From Congregibacter sp. (GTDB lineage: Bacteria; Pseudomonadota; Gammaproteobacteria; Pseudomonadales; Halieaceae), in assembly GCA_013911345.1 (NCBI GenBank), contig JACETJ010000003.1:1-24658 (forward strand): a stretch of DNA of 24,658 bases, written 5' to 3'. Both the position numbers and the translations under genes were made by a program. Under the pieces are notes generated by a model. That model had not been told where the DNA came from. It did not search any database and saw only the letters and a program-made list of their open reading frames with translations. Every line of letters starts with the position of its first letter. The stretch's first letter is position 1. This document shows positions 9,189-18,480 of the stretch, piece after piece.

Positions 9189-9257
9189 AGCGGCATCGAT
9201 CGGTAACGAGGTGTCTTTAGGGCGCCGTTTTCTAACTCAGCGCCTCAAGGAAGAGTC

Positions 9258-10373
9258 GTGGCACACCAGTTTGGTCTGAATCAACAAGCCGATTCACGTT
9301 GGCTAGCGCTGACTCGAGAGATTGGGGCAGGCGCCCGATGGCTCGATCAGGTGCTACAGCAGTTCCCCTCGCCCGAAGCCATATTGGGTTGTCCTGTGGA
9401 ACAAGCCGACGCCTTGGGGCTCGAAGCGTTACAGCAAACCTTGAAACAACCGCCTCTGGCGAAGTCGCGAGAGACAGAGTTGAGCGGTCCGCCGCTTTAT
9501 CTTGTGACGCCTCAGGACCCCGAGTACCCACCACTGTTGGCAGAGTGCAGTGACCGGCCACCTTTCTTGTTCTGCCGCGGGGCGCTTCGGCATTTGTCTG
9601 CAACCACTTTGTCTATGGTGGGCACACGAAAGCCCTCGCTCGAGGGCCGCCGGGCGGCCAAAGAGTTTGCCGCAGCCGCGGCAGAGTCTGGACTGGTTGT
9701 GGTGAGTGGCCTGGCATTGGGCGTTGATGCCATCGCCCATGACGCAGCGCTTGTAGCGGGGGGCAGCACCATTGCGGTGTTGCCATCCGGCATGGATCGG
9801 GTCTACCCGGCGCGCCATCAGAAGCTGGCCGAGCGGGTGATGATCGAGGGGGTGTTGGTCAGTGAATTCCCGCTGGGTACGCCGCCACGGAAGCATCATT
9901 TTCATCGCCGTAACCGAACACTGTCTGGCTTCAGCGAAGCCACGCTGGTCGTCGAGGCCGGGCGACCCAGTGGCACACTGATTACAGCGAGTGCCGCCGC
10001 AGATCAGGGGCGAGATGTTCTGGTGCTGCCCTGGTCCATCTATCACCGTGAGGGGGCGGGCTGTCGTTATCTCCTTGAGGATGGCGCGGCGCTGGTCCAG
10101 TCAGTTGAAGCGATGCGGGCGCACCTCGGTTTGCCCACAGCACCGCAGCTCCGCGGTGACCGGCCGGCGTCAGAAGGAGATTTGCATCGGTTGTGCACAC
10201 TGGACCCCGATCAACAAGCGTTGCTTGCCCTGCTGGGTAGTGGCACCCACGGCGCCGACCTACTGTCCACCCATCTCAACTGGGATTTAGACCGGTGTTT
10301 GGCCTGCCTCACGGCATTGGAAGTGGCAGGGCGTGTCGAGCAAGTGTCTGGTGGGTACGCAGCGATTACCTGA
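9258..10373 (+). CDS. dprA: DprA/Smf DNA-processing protein
   Basis: A 371-residue member of the DprA/Smf family, which binds incoming single-stranded DNA and loads RecA during natural transformation; it is also kept in species not known to be transformable. The Rossmann-like DNA-binding core is clear: VGTRKPSLEGRRAA, VVSGLALGVDAIAHDAAL, VLPSGMDRVYPARH, EFPLGTPPRKHHFHRRNR and EAGRPSGTLITA. An N-terminal helical region (about 1-85) precedes it, and a C-terminal winged-helix-like domain (about 310-371) follows. It starts at GTG 9258 with AAGGA about seven bases upstream. The gap to the LysM gene is 69 bases with no clear terminator, so the two may be co-transcribed. Confidence 0.95.
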   Translation: MAHQFGLNQQADSRWLALTREIGAGARWLDQVLQQFPSPEAILGCPVEQADALGLEALQQTLKQPPLAKSRETELSGPPLYLVTPQDPEYPPLLAECSDRPPFLFCRGALRHLSATTLSMVGTRKPSLEGRRAAKEFAAAAAESGLVVVSGLALGVDAIAHDAALVAGGSTIAVLPSGMDRVYPARHQKLAERVMIEGVLVSEFPLGTPPRKHHFHRRNRTLSGFSEATLVVEAGRPSGTLITASAAADQGRDVLVLPWSIYHREGAGCRYLLEDGAALVQSVEAMRAHLGLPTAPQLRGDRPASEGDLHRLCTLDPDQQALLALLGSGTHGADLLSTHLNWDLDRCLACLTALEVAGRVEQVSGGYAAIT

Positions 10374-10417
10374 GCAGCATCGTTGTCTCAAGCCGTCTCG
10401 TTCGGCACTATTCATAG

Positions 10418-10443
10418 GGGTATTGGCGGAAGGGTATTGGCGG
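10418..10443. repeat. Two-copy 14-bp tandem repeat upstream of tsaC
   Basis: GGGTATTGGCGG occurs at 10418-10429 and again at 10432-10443, a period of 14 bases. It lies in the 122-base gap between dprA and tsaC. No function is evident; it could be a slippage duplication or a pair of binding sites. Confidence 0.6.
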
Positions 10444-10495
10444 CGGGGCTGGCGTCTAGGGTAAGGTGCGGACCTATCTTTTACACGGCGTTGAC

Positions 10496-12021
<1,526 letters not shown>

Positions 12022-12055
12022 TGATGGTCGGCCCTCTTTCAGCCGATCACACTGA

Positions 12056-12072
12056 TGCCGATCGTGTCGGCA
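12056..12072. repeat. Small inverted repeat between hemF and aroE
   Basis: TGCCGA (12056-12061) and TCGGCA (12067-12072) form a perfect six-base stem with a five-base loop. There is no T-tract after it, so it is not a classical terminator. It sits 17 bases before the aroE start and could affect its translation. Confidence 0.4.
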
Positions 12073-12088
12073 CAGGTGCGCTTACGCG

Positions 12089-12931
12089 ATGACAGCCGAC
12101 CGCTTGGTTTCAGGACGCTTTGCCGTAGTGGGCAATCCGATTGGCCACAGTCTCTCGCCGCACATTCACGCGGCCTTTGCCGAGCAGAGCGGACAGCAGG
12201 TTGACTATCGCGCCGAGCGAGTAGAGGTCGATGACTTTGAAGGGTGGGTGTCGCGTTTTTTTGAGTCGGGCGGTCGAGGTCTCAATGTCACCTTGCCTTT
12301 CAAAACCCGCGCCGTTGAGGTGGCTGAAACCGTGTCGAGTCGAGCAAGTTTGGCGGGTGCCGCCAACTTTCTTGCGCGGAATGCAGCGGGCCACATTTAC
12401 GCTGATAACACCGACGGCAAGGGTTTGCTGACCGATATCACGGCGAACGCTGGCTGGTCGCTCGAGGGTTCGCGCATTTTGGTGCTTGGCGCCGGGGGGG
12501 CGGTAAAAGGAGTCATCCCGGCGCTGCTTGAGGTCGGACCGGCTTGTTTGGACATCGCTAATCGCACGCCAGAGCGCGCCGAGGCGTTGGCGACAGAGTG
12601 GGCGGCGCACCCCATACCCGTTTCCGGTGGCGGGTACTCTGGGATAGCCGGAACCTCGTGGGATGTCATTATCAATGGCACTAGCACGGGACTGTCTAAC
12701 GAGATGCCCGCTCTGCCCGATGAGATGGTGCTGCCCCAGGGCTGCTGCTGTTATGACATGGCCTACGGCCAAGGGCCGACACCATTCATGCGCTGGGCCA
12801 CGGAGCGGGGTGCAGCCGAGACGAGAGACGGTCTGGGTATGCTCGTTGAGCAGGCGGCAGAGAGTTTTTATTTGTGGCTCGGCGATTACCCCGACACACA
12901 GTCGGTGATCGCAGACCTGCGGCGGCTTTGA
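12089..12931 (+). CDS. aroE: Shikimate dehydrogenase
   Basis: A 280-residue NADPH-dependent enzyme that reduces 3-dehydroshikimate to shikimate in aromatic amino acid synthesis. Substrate-binding motifs: AVVGNPIGHSLSPHIH, NVTLPFKTRA (catalytic Lys) and ADNTDGKGL (catalytic Asp). Cofactor-binding: GAGGAVKGVIPALLE and NRTPERAEALA. C-terminal: INGTSTGLS, YDMAYG and DGLGMLVEQAAESF. Length is typical (E. coli 272). The ATG at 12089 gives a ten-residue lead before the conserved FAVVGNPIGHS. The upstream sequence has no good Shine-Dalgarno. The gene ends 11 bases before the end of the convergent carbonic anhydrase-like gene. Confidence 0.97.
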   Translation: MTADRLVSGRFAVVGNPIGHSLSPHIHAAFAEQSGQQVDYRAERVEVDDFEGWVSRFFESGGRGLNVTLPFKTRAVEVAETVSSRASLAGAANFLARNAAGHIYADNTDGKGLLTDITANAGWSLEGSRILVLGAGGAVKGVIPALLEVGPACLDIANRTPERAEALATEWAAHPIPVSGGGYSGIAGTSWDVIINGTSTGLSNEMPALPDEMVLPQGCCCYDMAYGQGPTPFMRWATERGAAETRDGLGMLVEQAAESFYLWLGDYPDTQSVIADLRRL

Positions 12932-12942
12932 GCGCCCTTCGA

Positions 12943-13506
12943 TCAGGCGTTGCCGTCCAGATAACGTTGCTTCAACGAGGTATATCCCGCTGCGCTGTAG
13001 GGGAGGAATTTGACCTCGCCCTCAGTCAGCGCCCGCACCTCGCGGGCGGGGCTACCCGCATAGAGATACCCGCTGCGTAGCCGTTTACCCGGCGTGACCA
13101 GCGCGCCGGCAGCGATCATCACGTCGTCTTCCACCATCACGGCATCCATGATGATGGCACCCATGCCTACCAGCACGCGGTGCCCGACAGTGCAGCCATG
13201 CAGCAGTGCGCGATGCCCCACGGTTACGTCTTCGCCAATGTGCAGCGGGAACCCCCCGGGGTTATAGGGGCCGTCATGAGTGACATGGAGTACGGTACCG
13301 TCCTGAATGTTGGTCCGCGCACCAATCCGAATTACTTGCACATCGCCGCGCATCGCTGCATGCGGCCAAACGCTGACGTCATCACCCAGAACGACATCAC
13401 CCATGACGACAGCCGATGGGTCGATCATCACGCGCTCGCCCAGCACGGGAGTAATGCCCAGTCCCTCGCGGATATTGGCCTCGCCTTTAAAGTTGATTGT
13501 GCTCAA
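12943..13506 (-). CDS. Gamma-class carbonic anhydrase-like protein (YrdA family)
   Basis: A 187-residue left-handed beta-helix protein of the gamma carbonic anhydrase/YrdA family. Hexapeptide-repeat turns are visible (IDPSAVVMGDVVLGDDVSVW, VGHRALLHGCTVGHRVLVGMG). The expected zinc-ligand histidines are present: one in TVLHVTH (His74 or His77), plus His98 and His103 in GHRALLH with the usual five-residue spacing. Actual CO2 hydration is demonstrated for only some members, so activity is unproven. The start is a TTG at 13506 (LSTINFKGEA), well supported by AGGAG seven bases upstream. It is convergent with aroE, with only 11 bases between stops, and divergent from the YheV-like gene. Confidence 0.92.
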   Translation of the reverse strand: MSTINFKGEANIREGLGITPVLGERVMIDPSAVVMGDVVLGDDVSVWPHAAMRGDVQVIRIGARTNIQDGTVLHVTHDGPYNPGGFPLHIGEDVTVGHRALLHGCTVGHRVLVGMGAIIMDAVMVEDDVMIAAGALVTPGKRLRSGYLYAGSPAREVRALTEGEVKFLPYSAAGYTSLKQRYLDGNA

Positions 13507-13538
13507 TTTGGCTCTCCTGCTGGTTTTGGGCGGCAGTA

Positions 13539-13544
13539 CTTATA
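13539..13544 (-). promoter_or_regulatory. Possible -10 box for the carbonic anhydrase-like gene
   Basis: The minus strand reads TATAAG, five of six bases matching the -10 consensus. It lies 33 bases upstream of the TTG start, giving a leader of about 27 bases. The -35 region (ACCGCA at 17 bases) is poor. Confidence 0.3.
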
Positions 13545-13582
13545 CGTTGCAGACTCGTCTCTGCGGTGTCGGTCAGGCTTGT

Positions 13583-13588
13583 TAGAAT
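13583..13588 (+). promoter_or_regulatory. Possible extended -10 for the YheV-like gene
   Basis: TGTTAGAAT carries the TG dinucleotide one base upstream of a TAGAAT hexamer, an extended -10 arrangement that can work without a good -35. Transcription would start near 13595, about 40 bases before the ATG at 13636. Confidence 0.3.
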
Positions 13589-13635
13589 ACCGCGCTGGAG
13601 ATATTGGACTGTGTTCATGGTGCCTCGAGGCGAGT

Positions 13636-13881
13636 ATGTCGGATTCTGGTTCTGAACCCAATCAGCGACCGCGATTTGTTGCCGGTGCGGTGTGCCCCAG
13701 TTGTAAAGCGATGGACCGCATGGTGATTGACGGTGTTGCCGACGAGCGTCGGTGTGTCGCTTGTGGCTTTGTCGAGGCGCGGCCCGATGCCAGTGTCAGC
13801 GCGCCGCCAACACGAGTCACCCGAGCCTCCGCTCGACGCGTGGAAACTGAAGCGGAGACGGTGCGCCTACTGGACGAGTGA
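13636..13881 (+). CDS. yheV: YheV-like small zinc-ribbon protein
   Basis: An 81-residue protein. The segment RPRFVAGAVCPSCKAMD...RRCVACGF matches the YheV (DUF2387) putative metal-binding family, whose E. coli member starts with a similar RFIAGA.CP.C. Four cysteines (20, 23, 40, 43) form two CX2C knuckles, a probable zinc ribbon. The C-terminal 35 residues are polar and rich in Ala, Arg and Thr, with no recognisable domain. Function is unknown in the family. I place the start at ATG 13636 because it has GAGG five bases upstream. The frame is open far upstream, but that part overlaps the carbonic anhydrase-like gene antisense. Confidence 0.8.
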   Translation: MSDSGSEPNQRPRFVAGAVCPSCKAMDRMVIDGVADERRCVACGFVEARPDASVSAPPTRVTRASARRVETEAETVRLLDE

Positions 13882-13899
13882 GCTCAGCCTTCCCCCCCC

Positions 13900-13926
13900 C
13901 CTCACATAACCTCAGCTTATGTGAGG
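13900..13926. repeat. Perfect 10-bp hairpin after the YheV-like gene
   Basis: CCTCACATAA (13900-13909) and TTATGTGAGG (13917-13926) form a perfect ten-base stem with a seven-base loop. It begins within a run of ten C (13892-13901) and is followed by an A-rich, not T-rich, stretch on the plus strand. It lies 18 bases after the stop codon. It may be a transcript-end or RNA-stability structure, or an operator for the cox genes; it is not a canonical intrinsic terminator. Confidence 0.6.
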
Positions 13927-14025
13927 AATTAATAAAAAACATTGGCATTCATAATGCCGCCCACAGACCATACGCTCCGCTGGCCGACAGTGAACTTTTA
14001 TCCATGTATTTTCCAGCAACTTCGC

Positions 14026-14031
14026 TATAAT
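14026..14031 (+). promoter_or_regulatory. Probable -10 box of the coxBA-ctaG-coxC operon
   Basis: A perfect TATAAT lies 69 bases before the coxB ATG. No hexamer resembling TTGACA is found at 16-18 bases upstream, which would fit activator-dependent transcription. The predicted leader is about 63 bases and can fold (see 14035-14074). Confidence 0.45.
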
Positions 14032-14034
14032 CCC

Positions 14035-14074
14035 GGCGCTTTTTGGCCCCCTCAGTGGCTCGGGGTTCTGCGCC
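14035..14074 (+). promoter_or_regulatory. Potential stem-loop in the coxB leader
   Basis: GGCGC (14035-14039) can pair with GCGCC (14070-14074), and inside it CCCC (14047-14050) with GGGG (14062-14065). This gives a two-part stem with an asymmetric internal loop, just after the predicted transcription start and upstream of the ribosome-binding site (GGAG near 14087-14090). Confidence 0.35.
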
Positions 14075-14100
14075 ACAGAAACAGACGGAGTACCTACGCG

Positions 14101-15213
14101 ATGGGGAGAGCGTTCTCAGCATCGGTCTTGGCGTTTTTGGCGCCGCTGGCTGCCGCCCAAAACCAGGTCAACATGTCACCCGGGGTGACAGAGATCGGCG
14201 CGGACATTTTTGAGCTCCACATGTTGATCATGTGGATCTGCGTGGTGATTGGCGTCGCGGTGTTTGCTGTGATGTTCTACTCCATCTATGCCCACCGTAA
14301 ATCCAAAGGGCATCAAGCATCTCAATTTCATGAGAGCACAAAGGTTGAGGTGGCTTGGACAGTAGTGCCTTTCATCATCTTGATCGCCATGGCGGTACCG
14401 GCAACATCGACCTTGCTAGAGGTGTATGACAACGATGAAGCCGAGCTGGATATCCTGATTACTGGCTACCAGTGGAAGTGGAGGTACGAGTACCTCGAAG
14501 AATCCGGCGAGCCTGTGGCGTTCTTTTCGAATTTAGCGACGTCGCAGGAAGAGATCTATAACACTGACAAGAAGGGCGATCACTATCTTCTTGAAGTCGA
14601 CGAGCCGCTGGTGATCCCAACGAATACCAAAGTGCGGTTTCTGATTACGGCCAATGATGTCATCCACTCCTGGTGGGTGCCTGAGCTCGCAGTGAAGCGC
14701 GACGCGATTCCGGGTTTTATCAACGAAGCCTGGACGCGGGTGCCCGAAGAGGGCATCTATCGCGGTCAGTGCACGGAGCTATGCGGCTCGTATCACGGTT
14801 TTATGCCTGTCGTAGTGCACGCCGTACCGAGAGGAGAATTTGACGCCTGGATGGCCGCCAAGCGCGGTGCGGCGGTAGCGCAGACGCAGCTGGCCATGCA
14901 AACCCTGTCGGTCGATGATCTGATGGCTCAAGGTAAAGCGGTTTACGACAGTGCTTGTCTTGCTTGTCATGGCGCGCAGGGTCAGGGCGGAATTGGCAAC
15001 GCCATTGCTGGCAGTGCCGTTGCGCTTGGGGACCTCTCCAGCCACATGGCTGTGGTTGCCAAGGGCGTTTCGGGCACCGCCATGCAGGCCTTTGGTGGCC
15101 AGCTTAACGATGTCGAAATGGCCGCGGTGCTGACCTACCAGCGGAACGCGTTTGGCAACAACACGGGCGATGTCGTCCAGCCCGGTGATGTCACCGGCAT
15201 GAAGAACGGTTAA
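14101..15213 (+). CDS. coxB: Cytochrome c oxidase subunit II with C-terminal cytochrome c domain (caa3 type)
   Basis: A 370-residue subunit II that receives electrons from cytochrome c. Order: signal peptide-like N terminus (ending near PLAAAQ), two transmembrane helices (about 40-65 and 85-105), a periplasmic cupredoxin domain with a complete CuA site (His189 in VIHSWW, Cys224, Glu226, Cys228, His232, Met235 in CTELCGSYHGFM), and a fused class I cytochrome c domain with CLACH at 286-290 and a likely Met ligand in GTAMQAF. The fused haem makes this a caa3-type enzyme. I chose the ATG at 14101, which begins the signal peptide and has GGAG ten bases upstream. The frame is open upstream to 13942, but that part would cover the promoter and lacks homology. 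Confidence 0.96.
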   Translation: MGRAFSASVLAFLAPLAAAQNQVNMSPGVTEIGADIFELHMLIMWICVVIGVAVFAVMFYSIYAHRKSKGHQASQFHESTKVEVAWTVVPFIILIAMAVPATSTLLEVYDNDEAELDILITGYQWKWRYEYLEESGEPVAFFSNLATSQEEIYNTDKKGDHYLLEVDEPLVIPTNTKVRFLITANDVIHSWWVPELAVKRDAIPGFINEAWTRVPEEGIYRGQCTELCGSYHGFMPVVVHAVPRGEFDAWMAAKRGAAVAQTQLAMQTLSVDDLMAQGKAVYDSACLACHGAQGQGGIGNAIAGSAVALGDLSSHMAVVAKGVSGTAMQAFGGQLNDVEMAAVLTYQRNAFGNNTGDVVQPGDVTGMKNG

Positions 15214-15224
15214 GGGGAAAAAAG

Positions 15225-16805
15225 ATGGGTGATCATCATCATGGACCGGCTCAGGGCATTACACGCTGGCTGTTTACCACTAACCACAAGGACATCGGCA
15301 CGATGTACCTGTGGTTCTCCTTCGCTATGTTTTTGCTTGGTGGCTTTTTTGCGATGGTTATTCGCGCAGAGCTGTTCCAGCCCGGCATGCAACTGGTTGA
15401 GCCCGGTTTCTTTAACCAGATGACCACATTGCACGGCCTTGTGATGGTGTTTGGCGCCATCATGCCGTCGTTTGTAGGGCTAGCAAATTGGCTGATCCCC
15501 ATGATGATCGGCGCGCCGGATATGGCGCTGCCTCGCATGAATAACTGGAGCTTCTGGATCCTGCCCCCGGCGTTCCTGATGCTGGCCTCCACGCTCTTTA
15601 TGGAGGGCGGTGCACCGGCCTTTGGCTGGACGTTCTACGCGCCGCTATCAACCACTTACGCGGCCCCCTCGGTCACCTTCTTTATTTTTGCGATCCACAT
15701 TCTGGGTGTGTCCTCCATCATGGGGTCGATCAACATTATCGCCACGGTGATGAACATGCGCGCGCCGGGTATGACTTACATGAAGATGCCGCTGTTCGTA
15801 TGGACCTGGCTGATTACCGCTTTCTTGCTGGTTGCTGTAATGCCGGTTTTAGCCGGCGCGGTCACTATGATGTTGATGGATATCCACTTCGGCACCAGCT
15901 TCTTCAGCGCCGCTGGCGGCGGTGACCCGGTGTTGTTCCAGCACATATTCTGGTTCTTCGGTCACCCTGAGGTGTACATCATCATTCTGCCGGCGTTTGG
16001 CGTGGTCTCGCAGATCATTCCTGCGTTCTCGAGAAAGCCGCTGTTCGGCTACGCCTCAATGGTTTACGCCACAGCGTCAATTGCGTTCCTGTCGTTCATC
16101 GTATGGGCTCACCACATGTACACCGTAGGCATGCCGATCGCGGGTGAGCTGTTCTTTATGTACGCCACTATGCTCATCGCCGTGCCCACCGGTGTGAAGG
16201 TCTTCAACTGGATATCAACAATGTGGCGAGGTGCTTTGAGCTTTGAGACCCCCATGCTCTTTTGCATCGGCTTTCTTATTCTGTTCACCTTGGGCGGCTT
16301 TACCGGTCTGATGCTGTCGATCGCCCCGGCCGACTTCCAGTACCACGATACTTATTTTGTGGTGGCGCACTTCCATTACGTGATGGTGGCGGGTGCTGTG
16401 TTCTCCATGACCGCAGCGATTTACTACTGGCTGCCTAAGTGGTGTGGCCGTATGTATAACGAGGCCATGGGTAAGACCCATTTTTGGATCTCATTCATTG
16501 GTTTCAACATCACGTTTTTTCCCCAGCATTTTGTGGGCCTTGCAGGGATGCCGAGGCGCATTCCGGACTACGCCTTACAGTTTGCCGACTTCAACATGAT
16601 GTCATCCATCGGCGCGTTTATTTATGGTGCTTCTCAGCTGCTTTTCCTCTACAACGTCGTGGCGACGATCGTGGCGGGCAAGCCGGTAAGTGATGAGAAA
16701 GTCTGGGATGGTGCCGAGGGCCTCGAGTGGACGGTGCCCACGCCTGCGCCTTACCACACCTTTGAAGAGCCGCCGGCGGTGCCCAAGCCCGCGGGCACTA
16801 TCTAG
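15225..16805 (+). CDS. coxA: Cytochrome c oxidase subunit I
   Basis: A 526-residue, 12-helix catalytic subunit of an A1-type haem-copper oxidase. Ligands seen: His70 (haem a) in TTLHG, CuB ligands His247, His296 and His297 with the cross-linking Tyr251 in GHPEVY and AHHMY, His382 (haem a3) and His384 (haem a) in VAHFHYV. Glu249 in GHPEV is the D-channel glutamate that defines subfamily A1. The D-channel entry Asp in GAPDMALPRMNN and the K-channel Lys in VPTGVKVFNW are also present, so both proton paths look intact. An AGGGG precedes the ATG, and the gap to coxB is 11 bases. It pumps protons while reducing O2 to water in the inner membrane. Confidence 0.98.
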   Translation: MGDHHHGPAQGITRWLFTTNHKDIGTMYLWFSFAMFLLGGFFAMVIRAELFQPGMQLVEPGFFNQMTTLHGLVMVFGAIMPSFVGLANWLIPMMIGAPDMALPRMNNWSFWILPPAFLMLASTLFMEGGAPAFGWTFYAPLSTTYAAPSVTFFIFAIHILGVSSIMGSINIIATVMNMRAPGMTYMKMPLFVWTWLITAFLLVAVMPVLAGAVTMMLMDIHFGTSFFSAAGGGDPVLFQHIFWFFGHPEVYIIILPAFGVVSQIIPAFSRKPLFGYASMVYATASIAFLSFIVWAHHMYTVGMPIAGELFFMYATMLIAVPTGVKVFNWISTMWRGALSFETPMLFCIGFLILFTLGGFTGLMLSIAPADFQYHDTYFVVAHFHYVMVAGAVFSMTAAIYYWLPKWCGRMYNEAMGKTHFWISFIGFNITFFPQHFVGLAGMPRRIPDYALQFADFNMMSSIGAFIYGASQLLFLYNVVATIVAGKPVSDEKVWDGAEGLEWTVPTPAPYHTFEEPPAVPKPAGTI

Positions 16806-16834
16806 CGAGACTTAGGGCGAGGCGGGGGAGTGAA

Positions 16835-17401
16835 ATGAGCAGTCTGCGTTTTAGCCGCGTGCCGGCCATCGACACGGCATTGAAACTGGTGACGGTTGCC
16901 GTCGCTATGTTTGCTTTCGTGTTTGTTGTGATGGTGCCGCTGTATAACGTGCTCTGTGACGCGCTCGGTATCAATGGCAAAACCGCCGGTCAGGCCTACA
17001 CGGCTGTTCCCGCGGCAATCGACGAAAGCCGTGAGGTCACGGTGCAGTTTGTGGCGATTAATAACGACGGCATGCCGTGGTCTTTTTCCCCTGACACACG
17101 CATGATGCGGGTCAATCCCGGCGCGGCGAACGGGGTGGTGTTCCATGCGATGAATCCAACCGACGCCGACATGGTGGCGCAGGCCATCCCCAGCATCTCG
17201 CCGAGTCGCGCCGCAGCGTATTTTCACAAAACCGAATGTTTCTGCTTTGACCAGCAGTTGCTCGACGGTCAATCGGGCGCGGAGATGCCACTACAGTTCA
17301 TTGTCGATCAAGATCTGCCCGCGGACATTCATACCATCACACTTTCGTACACATTATTCGATGTCAGCGGCACGGTGACTGACGGGTTAGCCTCGCGCTA
17401 G
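16835..17401 (+). CDS. ctaG: CtaG/Cox11 copper chaperone for CuB
   Basis: A 188-residue protein with one N-terminal transmembrane helix (about 17-38) and a periplasmic immunoglobulin-like domain. The Cox11 copper-binding motif CFCF is at 135-138 (Cys135, Cys137) in FHKTECFCFDQQLL. It inserts copper into the CuB site of subunit I. GGGAG precedes the ATG. It lies between coxA and coxC, the usual position in proteobacteria. Confidence 0.96.
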   Translation: MSSLRFSRVPAIDTALKLVTVAVAMFAFVFVVMVPLYNVLCDALGINGKTAGQAYTAVPAAIDESREVTVQFVAINNDGMPWSFSPDTRMMRVNPGAANGVVFHAMNPTDADMVAQAIPSISPSRAAAYFHKTECFCFDQQLLDGQSGAEMPLQFIVDQDLPADIHTITLSYTLFDVSGTVTDGLASR

Positions 17402-17422
17402 CGCCCGGTCGAGGAGAGATTT

Positions 17423-18403
17423 ATGGCTAATCCAACATCAGCTTCGGCCGGTCACGAGAAGTATTATGTGCCCGAGTCTTCCAGCTTGGCAGTCCGGGCC
17501 ACCATTGGCTTGATTCTGTCAGTGTTCGGAGCGGCCCTCGTGCTTAACGACATGACCTATGGCCGCGGGGAGGAGTCGAGCACCTCGGTGTGGGTGCTGA
17601 CGGTGGGACTGGTGTTCTTTATTTTTACCCTCGCCAGCTGGTTTGGCACGGCTATCAAGGAAAACCTTGCGGGGATGAATAGCGGCCAGCTGCACCAGAG
17701 TTATGTGCTGGGTATGTTTTGGTTCATCTTCTCAGAGGTTATGTTTTTTGCAGCGTTCTTCGGTGCGCTGCTGTATGTCAGGCAGTTCGCCGGCCCCTGG
17801 CTTGCAGGCGAGGGAGAGGGTGGTCGCATGAACGGGCTACTTTGGCCTGGCTTTGAATTTGCATGGCCTCCTTCGACAACCCCTCAGGAGATGGTTGGTG
17901 GTGTCGACGCACAGGTGATTGCCAACAATGGCGCGTTTGTCTCCCAGGAAACGTCCATGGCGCCGGCTGATGCTCACGCTTGGTACGCTTGGCTGCCAAT
18001 GTGGAACACCCTGATTCTATTGTCGTCGAGCGCAACGGTTCATGTTGCGCACACCGCCATCCTCGCTGATAACCGCAAAAAGTTTAATCGCTGGCTGGGT
18101 ATCACCGTTGGCCTCGCGGTGATTTTCCTTGGCCTGCAGGCTGCGGAATATTACGAAGCGTATGTGCTGTATGGGTTGACGTTGAACTCTGGCATTTATG
18201 GCTCCACCTTTTTCATGTTGACCGGGTTCCACGGTTTCCACGTGGCGATGGGTATGACTATGTTGCTGATCCAGCTGGTCCGGTCTGTGAGGAGAGAGCA
18301 CTTCACTGCCACTGACCACTTTGGCTTTGAGGCCTCTAGCTGGTATTGGCATTTTGTCGATGTGGTATGGGTGTTCCTGTTTCTGTTTGTTTACATCCTG
18401 TGA
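17423..18403 (+). CDS. coxC: Cytochrome c oxidase subunit III
   Basis: A 326-residue polytopic subunit III with about seven membrane segments. Recognisable parts are FWFIFSEVMFFAAFFGALLYVR, WNTLILLSSSATVHVAHTAI, FLGLQAAEYYEAY, FFMLTGFHGFHVAMG and the C-terminal SSWYWHFVDVVWVFLFLFVYIL. It stabilises subunit I and lies beside the D-channel proton entry. The loop between the third and fourth helices (about 128-185) is long and polar. GAGGAGAG precedes the ATG. It ends the coxBA-ctaG-coxC block and is followed after 17 bases by an intrinsic terminator. Confidence 0.97.
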   Translation: MANPTSASAGHEKYYVPESSSLAVRATIGLILSVFGAALVLNDMTYGRGEESSTSVWVLTVGLVFFIFTLASWFGTAIKENLAGMNSGQLHQSYVLGMFWFIFSEVMFFAAFFGALLYVRQFAGPWLAGEGEGGRMNGLLWPGFEFAWPPSTTPQEMVGGVDAQVIANNGAFVSQETSMAPADAHAWYAWLPMWNTLILLSSSATVHVAHTAILADNRKKFNRWLGITVGLAVIFLGLQAAEYYEAYVLYGLTLNSGIYGSTFFMLTGFHGFHVAMGMTMLLIQLVRSVRREHFTATDHFGFEASSWYWHFVDVVWVFLFLFVYIL

Positions 18404-18420
18404 TCGGCGCAGGGCAGCTA

Positions 18421-18445
18421 AAGGGGCGCCTTGGCGCCCTTTTTT
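18421..18445 (+). terminator. Intrinsic terminator of the cox operon
   Basis: GGGCGCC (18424-18430) and GGCGCCC (18433-18439) form a perfect GC-rich stem with a minimal loop. Six T follow (18440-18445), and A residues precede it. It lies 17 bases after the coxC stop. On the minus strand the following T-tract is short, so it would only partly serve the convergent gene at 18481. Confidence 0.9.
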
Positions 18446-18480
18446 GTTCGCGACTGCCTACGTTATGGGACTGAGCGGGC

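Noticed and set aside
9429..10046. 205-codon open frame antisense to dprA
   Set aside because: Low-complexity shadow translation, rich in Arg/Gln/Cys, inside an intact dprA.
12110..12772. 220-codon open frame antisense to aroE
   Set aside because: Shadow of aroE: no family motifs, no independent ribosome-binding site, and aroE motifs are intact throughout.
13180..13635. Upstream extension of the YheV-like protein
   Set aside because: The extension is antisense to the carbonic anhydrase-like gene; the ATG at 13636 has a good ribosome-binding site and starts just before the conserved zinc-ribbon region.
13942..14100. 53-residue N-terminal extension of CoxB
   Set aside because: It would include the TATAAT promoter region and precede the signal peptide; subunit II proteins do not carry such a lead.
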